The notes beneath the pieces are model-generated. The model did not search any database. It saw nothing but the letters and a program-made list of their open reading frames with translations, and was not told where the DNA came from. A stretch of 64,000 nt of DNA from Stagonosporopsis chrysanthemi (taxonomy: Eukaryota > Ascomycota > Dothideomycetes > Pleosporales > Didymellaceae): the NCBI GenBank assembly GCA_022560025.1, contig JAFISE010000061.1, positions 62,001 through 126,000 of the forward strand. The letters run 5' to 3'. Positions 31,783 to 43,961 of the stretch are shown here, one piece after another; positions within the stretch are counted from its first letter, which is position 1; the number at the start of each line of letters is the position of its first letter. The translations under genes were made by a program, and so were the position numbers.

Positions 31783-33848
31783 CTAATGCGAGAACGGACG
31801 CTGCTGATAGATCTCTGATTCCTCGGGTATCCCTTCGTCCGGTACGTCCAAGTACCTATCCTCCAAGTACCACGACGGGTCGCCCTTGCCTAGAACCAAG
31901 GTGTTACCGTTGCCAAGCCAGCTCAGCAGATTGCCTGAAGGCTCCACAGACTCCCAAATGTAGTCTTCCCAGCGCGGCGACCTCAGAGCCTCCAGGCAAT
32001 GTAACGATGAACCGGGCCAAAGGGCAATGATCCTGTCGCTATGGCTATGCGCGCGATACCATGACGAACACTTATCCGTGTACACAGTCCGCTTGAAGTA
32101 TTCGTCGATGTAGTCGCTGAAATCGGCTACTCGTTCCTTCCGTACTTCGAATGTCTCGTAGTTTTCTTTCTGCAGCTTCCTGATAATCTTGATGGCGTAG
32201 TCTCCTTGTGCTTCGAAGACGCTTAGGAGACTACCAGACCCAAGGTTGGAGTTCGGCCCACCGATTATGAAAAAGTTTGGAAATTGATCCATTGTAACGG
32301 CCAGGTAAGTCTCAGGCAGAGGCTTCCATCTTTCCTCGAGTGTCATGCCATTACGCCCCGTCACAGTGAAAGCCGGAGGCGCTTGAACATCGTAGCCAGT
32401 GGCGCAGATGACAATGTCGAGATCAACCTGCTCTCCAGTCTCGAGTTTGAGGCCTGTACTGTTGAATTCCTGGATAGCATTGTTGCAAAATGTCACATTG
32501 TCCTGCTGGAGTGACTCGAGATAACCAGGTCCAGGAGTGAGGCGGCGGCAGCCTGGCGCAAATGTGGGGATGATTGCTTCAAACAGGTCAGGGCGGCCTG
32601 CCAGGCGCTGCCTCATATGGCCTTGGAACTTGGCGAGTGCGATCTCCTGGCTTTCCGAGTCTCTGAGCGAGAAGAGATACTTTCTACAGGCCTCATCCTC
32701 GAGCGTCTTACGCATCTTGTGGAAATGATCAGGATGCCTTGCCATATGTTCCTGTTGGCGACGGGAAACTGACGACGAGAAACGATCAGCTAATGCCGGC
32801 TTGAATGGATAGAGAAGAGCCCAGTCAGAGCTTGGAAGTCCTTACACCTAGTTTCGCTCGGATCCAGCCCGAGTTGGATCATAGCAGCATCACCAAAGGA
32901 GGTTGACACCCAAGTTGGACTTCGTGTGAAGTTCCAAATTTTGGTGCCTTCCATTTTTTGAATTGTCGGGACAATTTGAATCGCGCTGGACCCATTACCA
33001 ATAACACCAATTCGTTTGTTGGAGAGATCCACGCTGTGACGATAAGTAGTGGCTCAGTCAGTGATTTTATGGGTCCAGACGTACTTGTCATCCCATGCAC
33101 CCGAGTGGATGAGTTTTCCCTGGTAAGTTTCCAGGTATTTAATCTTAGGCCACATGATCTGGTTAAAGCCACCCTTGGCAGAAATAACAACGTTGGCCGT
33201 GTCTTCTACGATATCTCCTGTTAAGAGGTTCTTAATTCTAACATTCCTTCACCGGAGATCTATCAGTGTTCCACATTTTGCAACATTGGATCATCCTTCT
33301 CGATCCATCTTGGGCAATACGAACCAGATTCGCTGAACATTATCCCAATTACAGGACTGAACAGCGTGAGACACCTTGATGAAGCGCATTGCCCCATATC
33401 TCTCGGCGACATCCTGCATATACCTACGGATCTCGGGCCCGGGCGCGTACAGTGAAGACCAGAACGGGCTAGGGGCAAAGGAGAACTGGTAAGAGTAGGC
33501 TGTAGGCGGAACCATATCAGTGAATCTCCTGCTGTATTGTTTGGCTCTGGAGCTACGTACAAGGGATGTCGCAAGCTAGACCAGGATATCTGTTCGTCCA
33601 CCTGAAACTTAGAATCAGCTTTGCGTCAAACCCACGTAGAGAAGCTGATGAACCCACCAAACGCCTGAAACTTCCTCGTTCTGCTCGTATACCTGAATGG
33701 AGACATTTCGGAGCCGCTGAGAGAGTCTGATCGTGGTGTAGATTCCAGAGAAACCCGCACCAATGACAATCACTCTCATCGGGCGTTGATTCTCAATGGG
33801 CTCATCCTTGATTGAGAAAGTTTCCGGTCGTGAGCTGTAGTCACCCAT
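31783..33848 (-). CDS. FAD-dependent Baeyer-Villiger-type monooxygenase
   Basis: A multi-exon gene from MGDYSSRPET (33848) to 31783. Exon 1 has the FAD-binding loop IVIGAGFSGIYTTIRL and EVSGVW. After an intron comes WTNRYPGLACDIP, then after another SYQFSFAPSPFWSSLYAPG. The third block has a Baeyer-Villiger fingerprint variant (YQGKLIHSGAWDD, with Tyr for the usual first Phe), followed by the NADPH-binding loop IGVIGNGSSAIQIVPTI. The last exon holds DLDIVICATGYDVQAP and PNFFIIGGPNSNLGSGS. The enzyme inserts oxygen next to a ketone, or oxidises a related substrate, using FAD and NADPH. An intron near 33235-33320 is required to skip two in-frame stops, but its exact ends are uncertain. A defect there cannot be excluded. 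An ester product would suit the cluster's carboxylesterase. Confidence 0.85.
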
Positions 33849-34141
33849 TGCGAGATATGCCGGGATATTACTGTCGATTGGGGAGGCTGTTAGTTATGTT
33901 ATGAGATACCAGGTGTGTTTTTAAGGCTGTTGAGGTGGTGAAGAAAACTTGTGTCTGCGTAAGGGACAAGCTAATTGCCCTAGTCACAAGGACTACCTTA
34001 ATGCCTTGTTTGATACGAATTTTCGACGCTCGTGAACTAGAAACGTTTCTAATCGGCTCTGGCTTATATGCCGAACGCCCCCCGTTAACCCCGCAATCCC
34101 TTCCCGGACCCTGAACCTCGGGGCTAATACAAGCAAACCTG

Positions 34142-34164
34142 CCCCACCTGTCGAACTTGTGGGG
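34142..34164. promoter_or_regulatory. Inverted CCCCAC...GTGGGG pair upstream of the monooxygenase gene
   Basis: CCCCAC at 34142-34147 and GTGGGG at 34159-34164 form an inverted pair with 11 bases between, about 300 bp upstream of the ATG at 33848. The geometry suggests cooperative or dimeric binding. Confidence 0.5.
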
Positions 34165-34762
34165 CTTGGCAGCACTGTGTGACTGCACCGTGGTAATGCC
34201 CATACGATAGTGGGCTTTCATATGTAGATTATTACTGCAAAATTTTCCTAGGTACTCCAACTCGATGGTATTTTACAGAAGGATAGAGTGGGTTCAAGAA
34301 TCTAAAGACCAGAATCGCCACCAGACACGTCCCATGCTAGAAAGCTAGTTGAGCAACCTGCATCTGGCACTAAAACAGGGCAAATTGAATTTGGGCCACC
34401 TTCAATACTATAAATGCTCCACATGATTGCAACGATACCGCCGCAAGCTAACGACACCTTCTTCCAGATCACGTGCGTACTTCGCAGTATGGCTTTCCCA
34501 GCCTTCCACGAGCTTCAATAATTTGTGTTCACAGACCGTGAAACCCACTGGATGCTTACTGAACAAGACCTGTCCGAGTTTGCAGGCGCCGCAATGTCAT
34601 CAAGGCTATTTTCCAACGCATTGCATCGACAAATGAAACGAACTGGCCAACATATCGTCCCTGCCACTTTTCTTCGTCTTTTATGAGTACAATGAGCAAC
34701 AATAGAGCTAGAGTACTGGGTAATGTAGAACTGTTCCTAGACGAAAGTAAGAATGTCCTTGT

Positions 34763-36136
34763 TCAGGATCTTGCAACCTCCCATTGTCTTCTAATCATGA
34801 TGCGCCGCGAATTGAAGCTTCCGATTGATGCAATGTCATCGTCATCGCTACGAGTCCCGTCACCCTTTGTCTTGTGAACTCTTGATGAAGCAGCCTTTGG
34901 ACGCCGCTCTATCGTTGTGACCCGCACCTCAGATTCTGCGTAATCTTTAGGCAGAAGCTCGACTCTTTCCCTGGCTTCTGGGAGCAATTGTAACTCATGA
35001 ATGCTGTGACTAACATCGCCTCCGGCAGACATAGAAATGTCTCTCATGTACCCTACTCCACCCGTAGTGAAGTCTTTGACAAAGCCTTTTAACGCAGGAA
35101 TTGTAGCAGACATTAGATTGTACGACAGAATGGCATTCTGCCAGACCACTGCAGGCGCTATGTGTATCGCCGATCGATTATTCTGGATGAAGTCGGAGAG
35201 AGTGATGAGGTGCATCACCGACGGTATTATGTTTCTATTCGTCCCAGATTTAGCAAAGCTCGAAATGGCCGTGGCGAGGTCTTACAATAACCTGAATGAA
35301 AACGCAATGACAACAAGTAGTCTGGCTTTCAGAGGCATTTGCAGATTGTGCAGCCCTGCTACGGGTAGGAACACGATGATTGCTTCTGTGATCATGTCGC
35401 CGGCAGCAATGGCTTTGAACCACGGTATCTGACAGGCTCATTAGTATTGTATGTAGCATGAAGAGACAGTCTCACTTGATGGATGCAGTGATCATCTCCA
35501 ACCCTGGGTATGGTGTGGTCGGCAGAGCAAGTGAAGGAGGTGGCAATGGCGCTCAGCAGACCCCAGGTCGCCACGATCACCATGCTGATGTTTGTAAGAA
35601 TGAGCAGTCCTTTCGCATAGCAAAATATGTTCTGAATGAAAAGCAAAGCTGAGCTTTTAGACATTGTCAGCGCAAGAGAGAGCAAAATGCGACTGGCGTA
35701 GAGTGACTGGAGATAGTGTCAATTCACGCTCGTACACCATAAGGTTTCATCGGGCGACCGTATCGCTGCGTACCTTTTGCATATGTCTTACATCCCCGGC
35801 GTTCAGAAAAGCCAAAGATTGTCCGAGGCCATGATGGAGTGCTGAGAACAAGCAACTCCACATCCCAAGGCCCAGGAGCTAAACTGTGATGAGCTACGAA
35901 CAGCTTTGAGCTAAAATGTCTCGTGGACCCACATGAGCAACGATGAGGACAATATCGTCGAGTCCATGCGCATTCAGTTTGACGTATCCAAGTCTTACAC
36001 CAGCAACGCAGAAAGCAAAGATGAGAGACAGCAATGAGGCTATCCAGATAGGAGCGCTATGATTATCGACAGTATAGCGAGCGAAGCGATTACCAGCTGT
36101 TGTCGCCGGTGTTGTGGCGTAGAATGATGCTGCCAT
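34763..36136 (-). CDS. Fungal rhodopsin-domain integral membrane protein
   Basis: Five exons (35933-36136, 35774-35878, 35476-35706, 35286-35428, 34763-35234) join in phase to 384 residues, from MAASFYATTP. Seven membrane spans are expected. Family features are an Asp-rich first loop (HGLDDIVLIVAH), HHGLGQSL, YASRILLSLALTMSKSSALL, a span at GLLSAIATSFTC, the Asp-containing IPWFKAIAAGDMITEAI, and VWQNAILSYNLMSATIPALK before a cytoplasmic tail of about 110 residues rich in charged residues and Ser. This is the common ascomycete rhodopsin/PTH11-like family, thought to be receptor-like; function is unknown in most cases. It lies just outside the block of genes sharing GTGGGG promoters. No lesions were seen. 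Confidence 0.88.
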
Positions 36137-36938
36137 CAGTTAAAGGGTGGGTATGAGAAACGTAACGCACGCGAAGTCGATGCAGAATTCGAAGTAGCAC
36201 ATACAGTTCTCGAGGGTGATATCTCGGGTAGTGCTATACTCATCACGGCGCCCGTAGATCTCTGGCACAACTCATAGACCACCATGCCGCCGAGTGTGAA
36301 CGTCCTTTCGGTGTAATGGACATGCCCTCCACCGTCCTCGGGGGCAGAGTGAAGCACTGCCGCCACACTTTGACATCGGAGGCTTCACCGATACGTAGCT
36401 TGGGCGGGAGGACCGCTCCGACGGGACCGCACGGTACGGCTGGGTGCTCTGTGTGGTCTTGCCGGGCTCCCCATTGCATTAGCGCAATGCGTAGCGCCGA
36501 AATACCTCCGCTGCACAAGCTCGAGCTCACCATCTGCTTAGCAACTACCTCTTGCCCATCATAGGATAGAGATATCATGGTAACTCCCTCTGGTTTTGCA
36601 AGAAATTGGGGCGGTTATCGCAGGGCGGTTGCAGCTATAGATAGAGACGCTACGTCTCATCAAAGCGTCATGAACATGAATAAACCATGCTCAATGCAAG
36701 GCTCGGACTTGGATTCCAAAGCTGTTACCCGTTACTTGGCATTTACGGCTATCGCTACGATTAGAGCTGGCAAATGAGTGTGTCTACGTTCGGCACTTGA
36801 TCAAATCCCGCACCAATGGTCTTCGGGTTAGATGCATCGGAGGTGATACAAGCCGCTCCCACTTTCTGATCGGGTTGCATTCGCTCATTAACTCCTTGCA
36901 CGTCTGTCTGTTTGACTCCCATCTCTACATACGCAATC
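36137..36938. other. Divergent promoter region of membrane protein and permease genes
   Basis: No convincing gene. A minus-strand frame at 36243-36578 (111 codons) is open but overlaps an equally long plus-strand frame, so neither is trusted. No GTGGGG/CCCCAC core was noticed here, unlike the catabolic promoters to the left. Confidence 0.4.
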
Positions 36939-38779
36939 ATGGAAGCCCCAAAGGGCGATCGAGTTCACGCCAGTATCAACACGATGGAGGCAGACGCCGT
37001 GAACGAGAAAAATGGCACTCGGCGCGATGAGTTGGACATGGATCGGATGGGCAAGCTACAACAGCTCAGAGTTAGATACTCTATTGTTCTGGAGACTTCG
37101 TTACGGCACTGACGATCCACTTCACAGCGAGACTTCAAGTTTATGTCCATTTTTGGCTACGCTGTCATTCTCGGCAGCACTTGGGAATACTCCTTGGTGT
37201 AAGCAGCCTGAACTCACACCGTACGAGGAGCTTATGCTAACACACACCCTTTCCTTGTAGCATCATTGGCATCTCCCTAAGCAATGGAGGTCGTGCCGGT
37301 GGCATCTGGATGTTCCTTGCCGTTTGCTTTGGCATGTTCTTCGTCATGCTTTCCATGGCAGAGATGGCATCTATGTTAGTTTTGAAAGCTCTGGCCTGTT
37401 TCGTGCTTGGCTTATTTGAGACCTACAGGGCTCCCACTTCTGGCGGACAGTACCATTGGGTTTCCGAGATCGCGCCAAAGAAACATCAAAAGTTCCTCAG
37501 CTACATTGTCGGTGAGTGCTTTTCTGGACAAAAGTCTGTATGACTGTGCTTACCATGCTGAAGGTTGGATGTGCGTTATCGGGTGGCAAGCGGCCATGGC
37601 CACTACCGCCTACGCAGTCACCCAGCAGATTCAAGGCCTGATCGTTTTAAACATGCCCTCTTACGTCGTCCAAGGGTGGCAAAGCACCCTTTTTGCCATT
37701 GCCATTACTGCTTTTGCTATTTTGTGGAACACAGTTTTCATTAGGAAGCTTCCTCTAATCGAAGGAATCGGACTGACTATCCATGTCTTCGGATTCTTCG
37801 CCTTTGTTGTTGTGCTGTGGGTAATGGGACCTCGCGCAGAAACTCAGGCTGTCTGGACCCAGTTCGAAGACAGCAGTGGATGGGGCAGCAAAGGTGTCGC
37901 GACACTTGTCGGGATTCTTGGTCCCATAGTGACACTGATTGGTTCAGACTCCTCATGCCACCTGTCCGAAGAGTTGAAAGACGCATCACATGTCCTTCCA
38001 AGAGCCATGGTCGCAACCGCCCTTGTCAACTACGCCCTTGGATTCATCATGACGGTGACTATCATGTCCACGCTAGGAGATGATGTGAGCGCAGTTCTTT
38101 CGACACCATTGGGACAACCGTGGATTCAGGTCATGCTCAATGCCACAGAGTCAATAGTAGCAACATCTGTCATGACAGCAGTTCTGTGTCTTCTGCTGCT
38201 GTTTTGCGCGGTGAATCAGATCACCACCTCATCACGCCAGCTCTTCGCGTTCGCTCGCGACAAAGGCCTCCCATTTTCCGACTTTCTTTCGACAGTAAGT
38301 GTTTTGATGAACACAGTCGTAAGCGCTCTCTAACTCGTTTTGCGAAGGTTCGCCCGGGTTGGGATGTCCCGGTCAATGCGGTAGTGACGACGCTTCTCTT
38401 CACGACTCTTCTGTCCCTCATCATCATTGGTTCGACCATCGCCTTCAATGTCATCACCTCTCTTGGGCAAGTCGGCCTTATTTCTTCCTATCTAATAGTG
38501 ATAGGATGCATATTAGCAAAGCGTCTTCGTGGAGAAGCTCTTCTTCCATCCAAGTTTAGTCTGGGCAGGGTAGGTATTGCCGTCAATGGGATTGCCATCT
38601 CATTCTTATCAGTGGCATTCATATTCTGCTTCTTTCCAAGCACGCCCAACCCCTCGCCCGAAGGTATGAACTGGAGTTGCCTTATCTTTGGATTCATTCT
38701 GGCATTCTCGCTTGTCTACTATTACGTCTTCGGGAGACATAACTACGTTGGACCCGTAGAATATGTCAAACGTCAATAG
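36939..38779 (+). CDS. Amino-acid/GABA permease-like APC transporter
   Basis: Six exons (36939-37070, 37128-37198, 37261-37374, 37429-37511, 37564-38294, 38348-38779) join in phase to 476 residues. The start MEAPKGDRVHASIN is the first ATG in good context. Landmarks are FKFMSIFGYAVILGSTWE, SLSNGGRAGGIWMF, EMASMAPTSGGQYHWVSE, GSDSSCHLSEELKDASHVLP, QITTSSRQLFAFARDKGLP and WDVPVNAVV. These are typical of fungal APC-superfamily choline/GABA/amino-acid permeases with 12 spans. Uptake of amino acids or amines across the plasma membrane is expected, but the substrate is unknown. Its length, about 50 residues short of many relatives, reflects a brief N-terminal tail. No lesions were seen. Confidence 0.9.
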
Positions 38780-39865
38780 TTGTGTTTTATTAGGGCTAGA
38801 CATTTTAGAAAAGCATACTGTCCCACCTCATCCTTCGCATCTCCCCAGTCGAGTCATTCAATCTATTCCCTCTAGTTGCTCTTAGTGCAAGTATGCAGTC
38901 CCCCCATTATTCCCGACTAGAGTCGTGCAGCGTTCATATGTCTTTCTGTTTCGTCGGCGTCATCTTATAGAATTTGAGCACAGTTGATGCTTGTTGCCAT
39001 GTTATTCGAGCTTCCTTCTCGATTGTTTCGTTTCTGAAATTCTCTCTCAGCTTTGGTGCCTGCAAATGTGGCCTCCTTTAGATAATGGACATGTGGCGCT
39101 TTCTCAATACCAACATGTACAGCCCTATCACTGCCGATATAGCTTCCATGGCCATAGTAGCATACCAGATCTTTGAGATACTTCTCTCATACTCGATTCG
39201 TGATAGGAAAAGTATTGCGCAAGTCCTTAATTGAGGCGCTTGGTGCAATTAACGCAATAGTAGCAGCGATTGATGTAATAACTTACTAGGGTCTGGGATC
39301 TCGTGGGGAGATCATGTCATCGAATGGAGGAAAAGCGATTAATGTAGCATCTAGTGTTGCAGTTACCGCATCAGGCCCTGGGTTAACTTGCATATAAGCA
39401 GGAAACAATGACGCGACCTTACGCTGTGCTGTAGGTGACTTCGCTATCCCCGTTTCCCGATCACCCCCTTCATGCTCATTATGGTAAATTAATTGAAACA
39501 TCAGCCAGCAAATAAGCAGTAACACCTTATTGACTGCAATATTTTACCCGATCGGGTATTGTAGTGCTTGCTTGTTAGTGCGATGCTCGATTCCTGTATT
39601 CATTTACCCAGCATTCGCGACCACGTCTGAAAGCCATGTACGGCATGTTTACTATGAATCTTACTTCAAGTAGCTGTTCTAACGCAGTGAAACAAACAAG
39701 ATCCAGTACCTTAAGTTAGATGAGCTTCACAATTTCGTTCTTCTGGAAACTTCAGAAAGAGGTGCCACCAACTCCACTCAGTGGTGAAAGGAAAAGACCT
39801 GCTCTTGGATAATGACCTGATTCCTGTGCGGGAAGAAGAAACATGCCAAGAATACAATCATCATC
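38780..39865. other. Intergenic region, no gene seen
   Basis: Stretch between the permease and the HET gene. Only short overlapping open frames are present, with no recognisable motif. Confidence 0.45.
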
Positions 39866-41973
39866 CTACATTTGTCCCCGGCTTCGACTCAAATCCGTGA
39901 TTTTCTTAAATATTAAGGCCATGAATAAGTCCGGGACCGGACCATCTTGGATCTCTCCCTCGGTCTTTGGGTCCTGCGGAGCTAGCGAGGAAGAACGTCT
40001 CCAGTCAAAGAGTACGTGTGCAAACACGTTGCCGTCTGTGGAGTACAGTTCATATGGAAAGATGATGCCAAAGAATTGCGGTCCTCGCTTGAGCTTAGTA
40101 GTTGGTATCTTGCATATCTTGGTCGGAATAGAATGGTGGCCGCTTTTGACTTTTCCTTACGGGTTCCATCTATCCAGAGCAGTCTGCGCGTCTAGAAGGT
40201 CAAAAACTGGCTCAAACTTGCTTTGGACGGCCCAGACCCAATCCGGACATTCCTTTTGGCTTACCCAACTCCACGATGGGGCTATATACTGCTCTTCGCG
40301 GAGAGTTCGACGGAACTTGTCCACCGAAGTGATACCTGAATGCTGCCAAAGAAGCTGAAGATGAAGTGCCTCGCTCCACATTCCTGCAAGATATCTACCC
40401 AGATGCTTCTTGGAGAAGACCTGGGCGGTGGCAGAGAGCGCAGGTAATATGTCGGTCTGATATGTGAGATGCTGGCGCGAGTAGATACCAACTAGTCGCT
40501 TCCCGTCGTCTAGAACCCCGTAACCAATTTCAGTATCGTACTCGTCTGCTTCGCCTAAATCGTGCCCCCAAGAGTCGTTGCGTCTTGGCAGATTGCCGTC
40601 TTCCGACACAATCATGCTTCGAACAAACATGTGATTCATACGCTTTCCAAAGAAAATCATTCTAGGGCTACATCTTACTTCTTGGAAGGTGCAGGCGCGT
40701 GTATTCCAAGCACAGTCCGCAAGGTCGTCCTTGAAAGAATCGTCCCTGGAGGAGCCAAGCTCGAAAGGTTCAATCTTTGCATTGTCGTACCCAAATGCTT
40801 TCTGCATAGCAAGGCGCCCGTTGAATACACTTTGGTTGGTGATATTAGGAGTGCCATATGACGCATGAAAATTGGAGAATTGTCCATTTATGTTAGGATC
40901 AAGAGATGAGCGAAAGTCGACATCGATCAGGGCTGGAGACTGACGTTGTAAGAAACCACTCTCACAAGAGTCTCCCTGTATGGCGCACAATGTCAGCAAG
41001 GAGTTAGAGTAGACCTCTGCCATCTGTGCGGACTCCCTTCCCCAATCTTCCTCGCTGTCCTGGATGATGCACAATGAGTCGATCCAGAGGTACCGTATAC
41101 CAAGAATTCTGCATGCAAGTACCGCATCGAACAGCGTTTTCGGAAAGGATTCTAGGTCGATGCCACTCATGCGCTTTTTAAGGGTGTCTTTTTCGGTCTT
41201 TAATTGACGTGCAGCCACCTCTTGAGGGCCCCAGCAATAACTTAGTGCCGCGTATGTCCTTGTGAATATGTTTCTTCTTTGTGTTGCGAGCTCCAAACAA
41301 TCTGCGGAGATGATGAGGCGAGGCTCTACAGATCCGTCAGAAGTACCGACATCAATCAATCGTGTTGGTAGGTAGGCTGGATGGTCGATTCGTGGAGGTG
41401 CTTCTTCTAGTGCTCTTTGCATCAGCTCCTTCAGTCTGTTCGTACCATCGTTGCTTTGTATGTGCGAGACCAGAGGCCTACGCCTGATTGAAAGCCAGCG
41501 AGCCGTCGGGTCTATCTCGTGTCAACGTTCGGTAGATCTATTTCGGAGGCTAGTAACGAACCTGCTGCAGCGGCGCACAGCTCGAACCGTAGAAAGCAAG
41601 TGTCTTCTGATGTTGAGCTTTTGACTCGAAAAAACACAAATAGAGCGCCAAGCTCAGGTATCTTGCTTGAAGGTGGATATTCGCTAAAGATCTTGTAAAC
41701 AAGTTTGTAGATAGCGATGTGTGTCGCGTTCTTCAGGCCATGGTAGCGGATGAACTGCTCTTTCATAGCGGCGCAGAAAGCGCAACCACTCAAAGCGGAT
41801 GCAGATAACAGTGGAAGATCTGGAAGGCTGTCTCGAAGGTCGTAGTCCAGAAGGAGTTTCTCGGTCGACCCGAAAGAAACATAACGTTCGCCGTGTGGGG
41901 AAATCTCGATTTGGCCGTTGTGAGCTTTATCGTCAAGATTCAAGATTTGGTATCGTGAGCAGAGCCTCACCAT
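39866..41973 (-). pseudogene. HET-domain gene with one in-frame stop
   Basis: The start is MVRLCSRYQI at 41973. The apparent frame break at 41512 is explained by a short intron of about 50 nt ending GAGATAG: FELCAAAA then joins to DPTARWLSI, the usual pre-HET motif. The HET domain follows with YAALSYCWGP, LPKTL-like FPKTLFDAVLACRIL, YLWIDSLCIIQDSEEDW and WNTRACTFQEV...RMIFF. PSWSWVS marks the C-terminal region. At 40157-40159 a TAA follows DRWNP; the same frame then runs on for 96 codons (GKVKSGHHSIPTKIC, FPYELYSTDGNVFAHVLFDW) to a stop at 39866. Relatives usually read NP-aromatic-G at this point, so a Tyr codon probably became TAA. The product would lose its C-terminal tail but keep the HET domain, so it may still act; it could also be a sequencing error. 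Confidence 0.7.
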
Positions 41974-43961
41974 GATGTTAATTGTAATAAATCACCTAAC
42001 TTTCCTAACTTTGAGGTTCGCGATGTTTTGGGTGCAAAGATCACTCGTCGATATTGCTTTTCCTCTTGGCATCCTGTACCTCGAGTTCCTTTTAGACGAA
42101 AGCACCGTTGCCCAACAGTACGACACACAAGATTAGGGAACTATCCATAAAGGCTAACGCTCGCGCCTACAAAAGTGGCTGCACTGCTCAGGGTGTCAAA
42201 CTGCAGGCAACGCTTGCTGGTGTTTTACATTGCAACGAGGAAAATTTAGATTTGGCTGTGGGAAGAAGAGACATCAGCACGACCTGTCAGGAATTCATTT
42301 TTCACTCATCCTGTCTTGGACTTGTCAGAGACCCCATAAGTACAATCGTAGAGTCGGACGTGGCTGCAGTAGTCGTACCTTACGAAGTTTGGATCATCCA
42401 TGAAGCGTCGCACAATCAGGTCGGGGCAAGAGTACCTGGCCACACAAGCATCGAGACGATATTGACAGCGTGACTGCAGGTGCTATTCATTCTGTGACAG
42501 TCTTGTTAGTTGCTTAGTATCTCTGCCAAGTGCTACGCCTGGGTGTTTTTCCATTGAAAAGAGAAGCGAAAAGGAAATTGCTTGGTTCTACTATTGTTCG
42601 TGATATCTGAAGTTTTAGTGTTCGCGGCTGTGCGTCTAGCGGCTCGTTTAAAGCACAGATCTCCAGGGCACAAGGCCTGCAGCTGCCTACAACATCATTA
42701 TTTTACTCTAAAAAGGAGAGTAAAATCCGGTACGCCATTTTCGGATTGGAGCACAGGGACATCACACATTACGTCTCACCGCTCAGATGAGTTCGAGGAT
42801 ATTGGTCCTGATGGCATTCTAACACCTGCGGCCTGGTCGAAGGACCACGGAGAAAAAAAGAAAGCGCTGGAAGTTGGAAGAGGAATCAGATGCCGATCGC
42901 AGCTCGAGTCCGACTAAAAGGCGTCAGGAGATGTGATCATCATGGATGGCCATGCAGCAGCAAAGGAACCTGGAGCTTGGGAAGAGAGATGAAGGCTTAT
43001 GTTTTTCAGGCAAGGATCATGACTTAGAAAGAACAAGACGACAAGAAGTAGCAGATTAATGATGGAAGGCAGGGTGCTTGCGATCTAATGGTGGGCTCGT
43101 TACTCCCTAGCTAGCAGACAAATAAAAACGGACTTGCTTAAATAACAGCCTGCCCCAATGCCTCATCAGCACACCCGTCACAAATCCTCGAATGTATAAA
43201 CTCATACTTAACCAGCCCTCTTTCCCCGCCTAGGTAACCCTCCCACCACGCCCTAATAAACGTCTCTTTGCCCTCCATCTCCTCAACACTCCCATACACT
43301 CGATTCGCGCAGATTGACATCATCAGGCTTGTGCATGGTGTGTACTGTTCCAGTTATAGTAATGGATGCTCGTTGGTAGTACGTGCCTTTGGTTGCGTGG
43401 CGCAATGGGTATAGATCTGTATCCTGACAGCGAGACAGCAACGTGAAGCAGATGCAAATATGGAACGAGAAGCGAAGTAGATGGCAATGTCGGTACATGG
43501 ACATGGATAGTGACCGGCTTCAACTATCTACCCTTCACATCCATCCCTCCGAAGTGTACGTCTGGTGTGAAGTCAATGCCTCAGGGATGTCCACGAGCTA
43601 CAATTTCAAAGATTTAACAAGTACCGTTACGAACCCTTCGTAAGAAATATAAGGTTAAAGCAAATTAATTGAGTGCTAATAAACTTTTCCTTGGTTGTAT
43701 GTGCTAAACTACAGCACTAATTAAACATATCGCTACATTTGATTATGATACTTTTACTTTGACCCCACCCCATCTGCCTTAACCCTAGGAAGGTAAGAGA
43801 GAAAATGCCATGATAGGGCTTGACAGTATGATGTTACAAGAGGATGATATTATTACAATAGGCGAAACCGGCCTCACATTGCGAAGAACGAGCTCGGGCT
43901 GCGTCTGCGTCTCGTATGCGGTGCAGATCTACCATTGTGCCAATTTGCACTAGAATTACTT
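41974..43961. other. Long intergenic region, no gene seen
   Basis: About 2 kb between the two right-hand HET genes. Open frames at 42108-42473 and 42582-42917 on the plus strand look unconvincing and show no domain. 43660-43760 is AT-rich. Confidence 0.45.

Noticed and set aside
41500..41570. Apparent frameshift in the right-hand HET gene
   Set aside because: A short intron with a GTTCGT donor, a TTGAC branch point and a GATAG end restores the frame and yields the usual DPTARW motif, so it is not counted as a lesion.
43395..43445. tRNA A-box-like sequence (TGGCGCAATGGG)
   Set aside because: No matching B box or cloverleaf could be found downstream.
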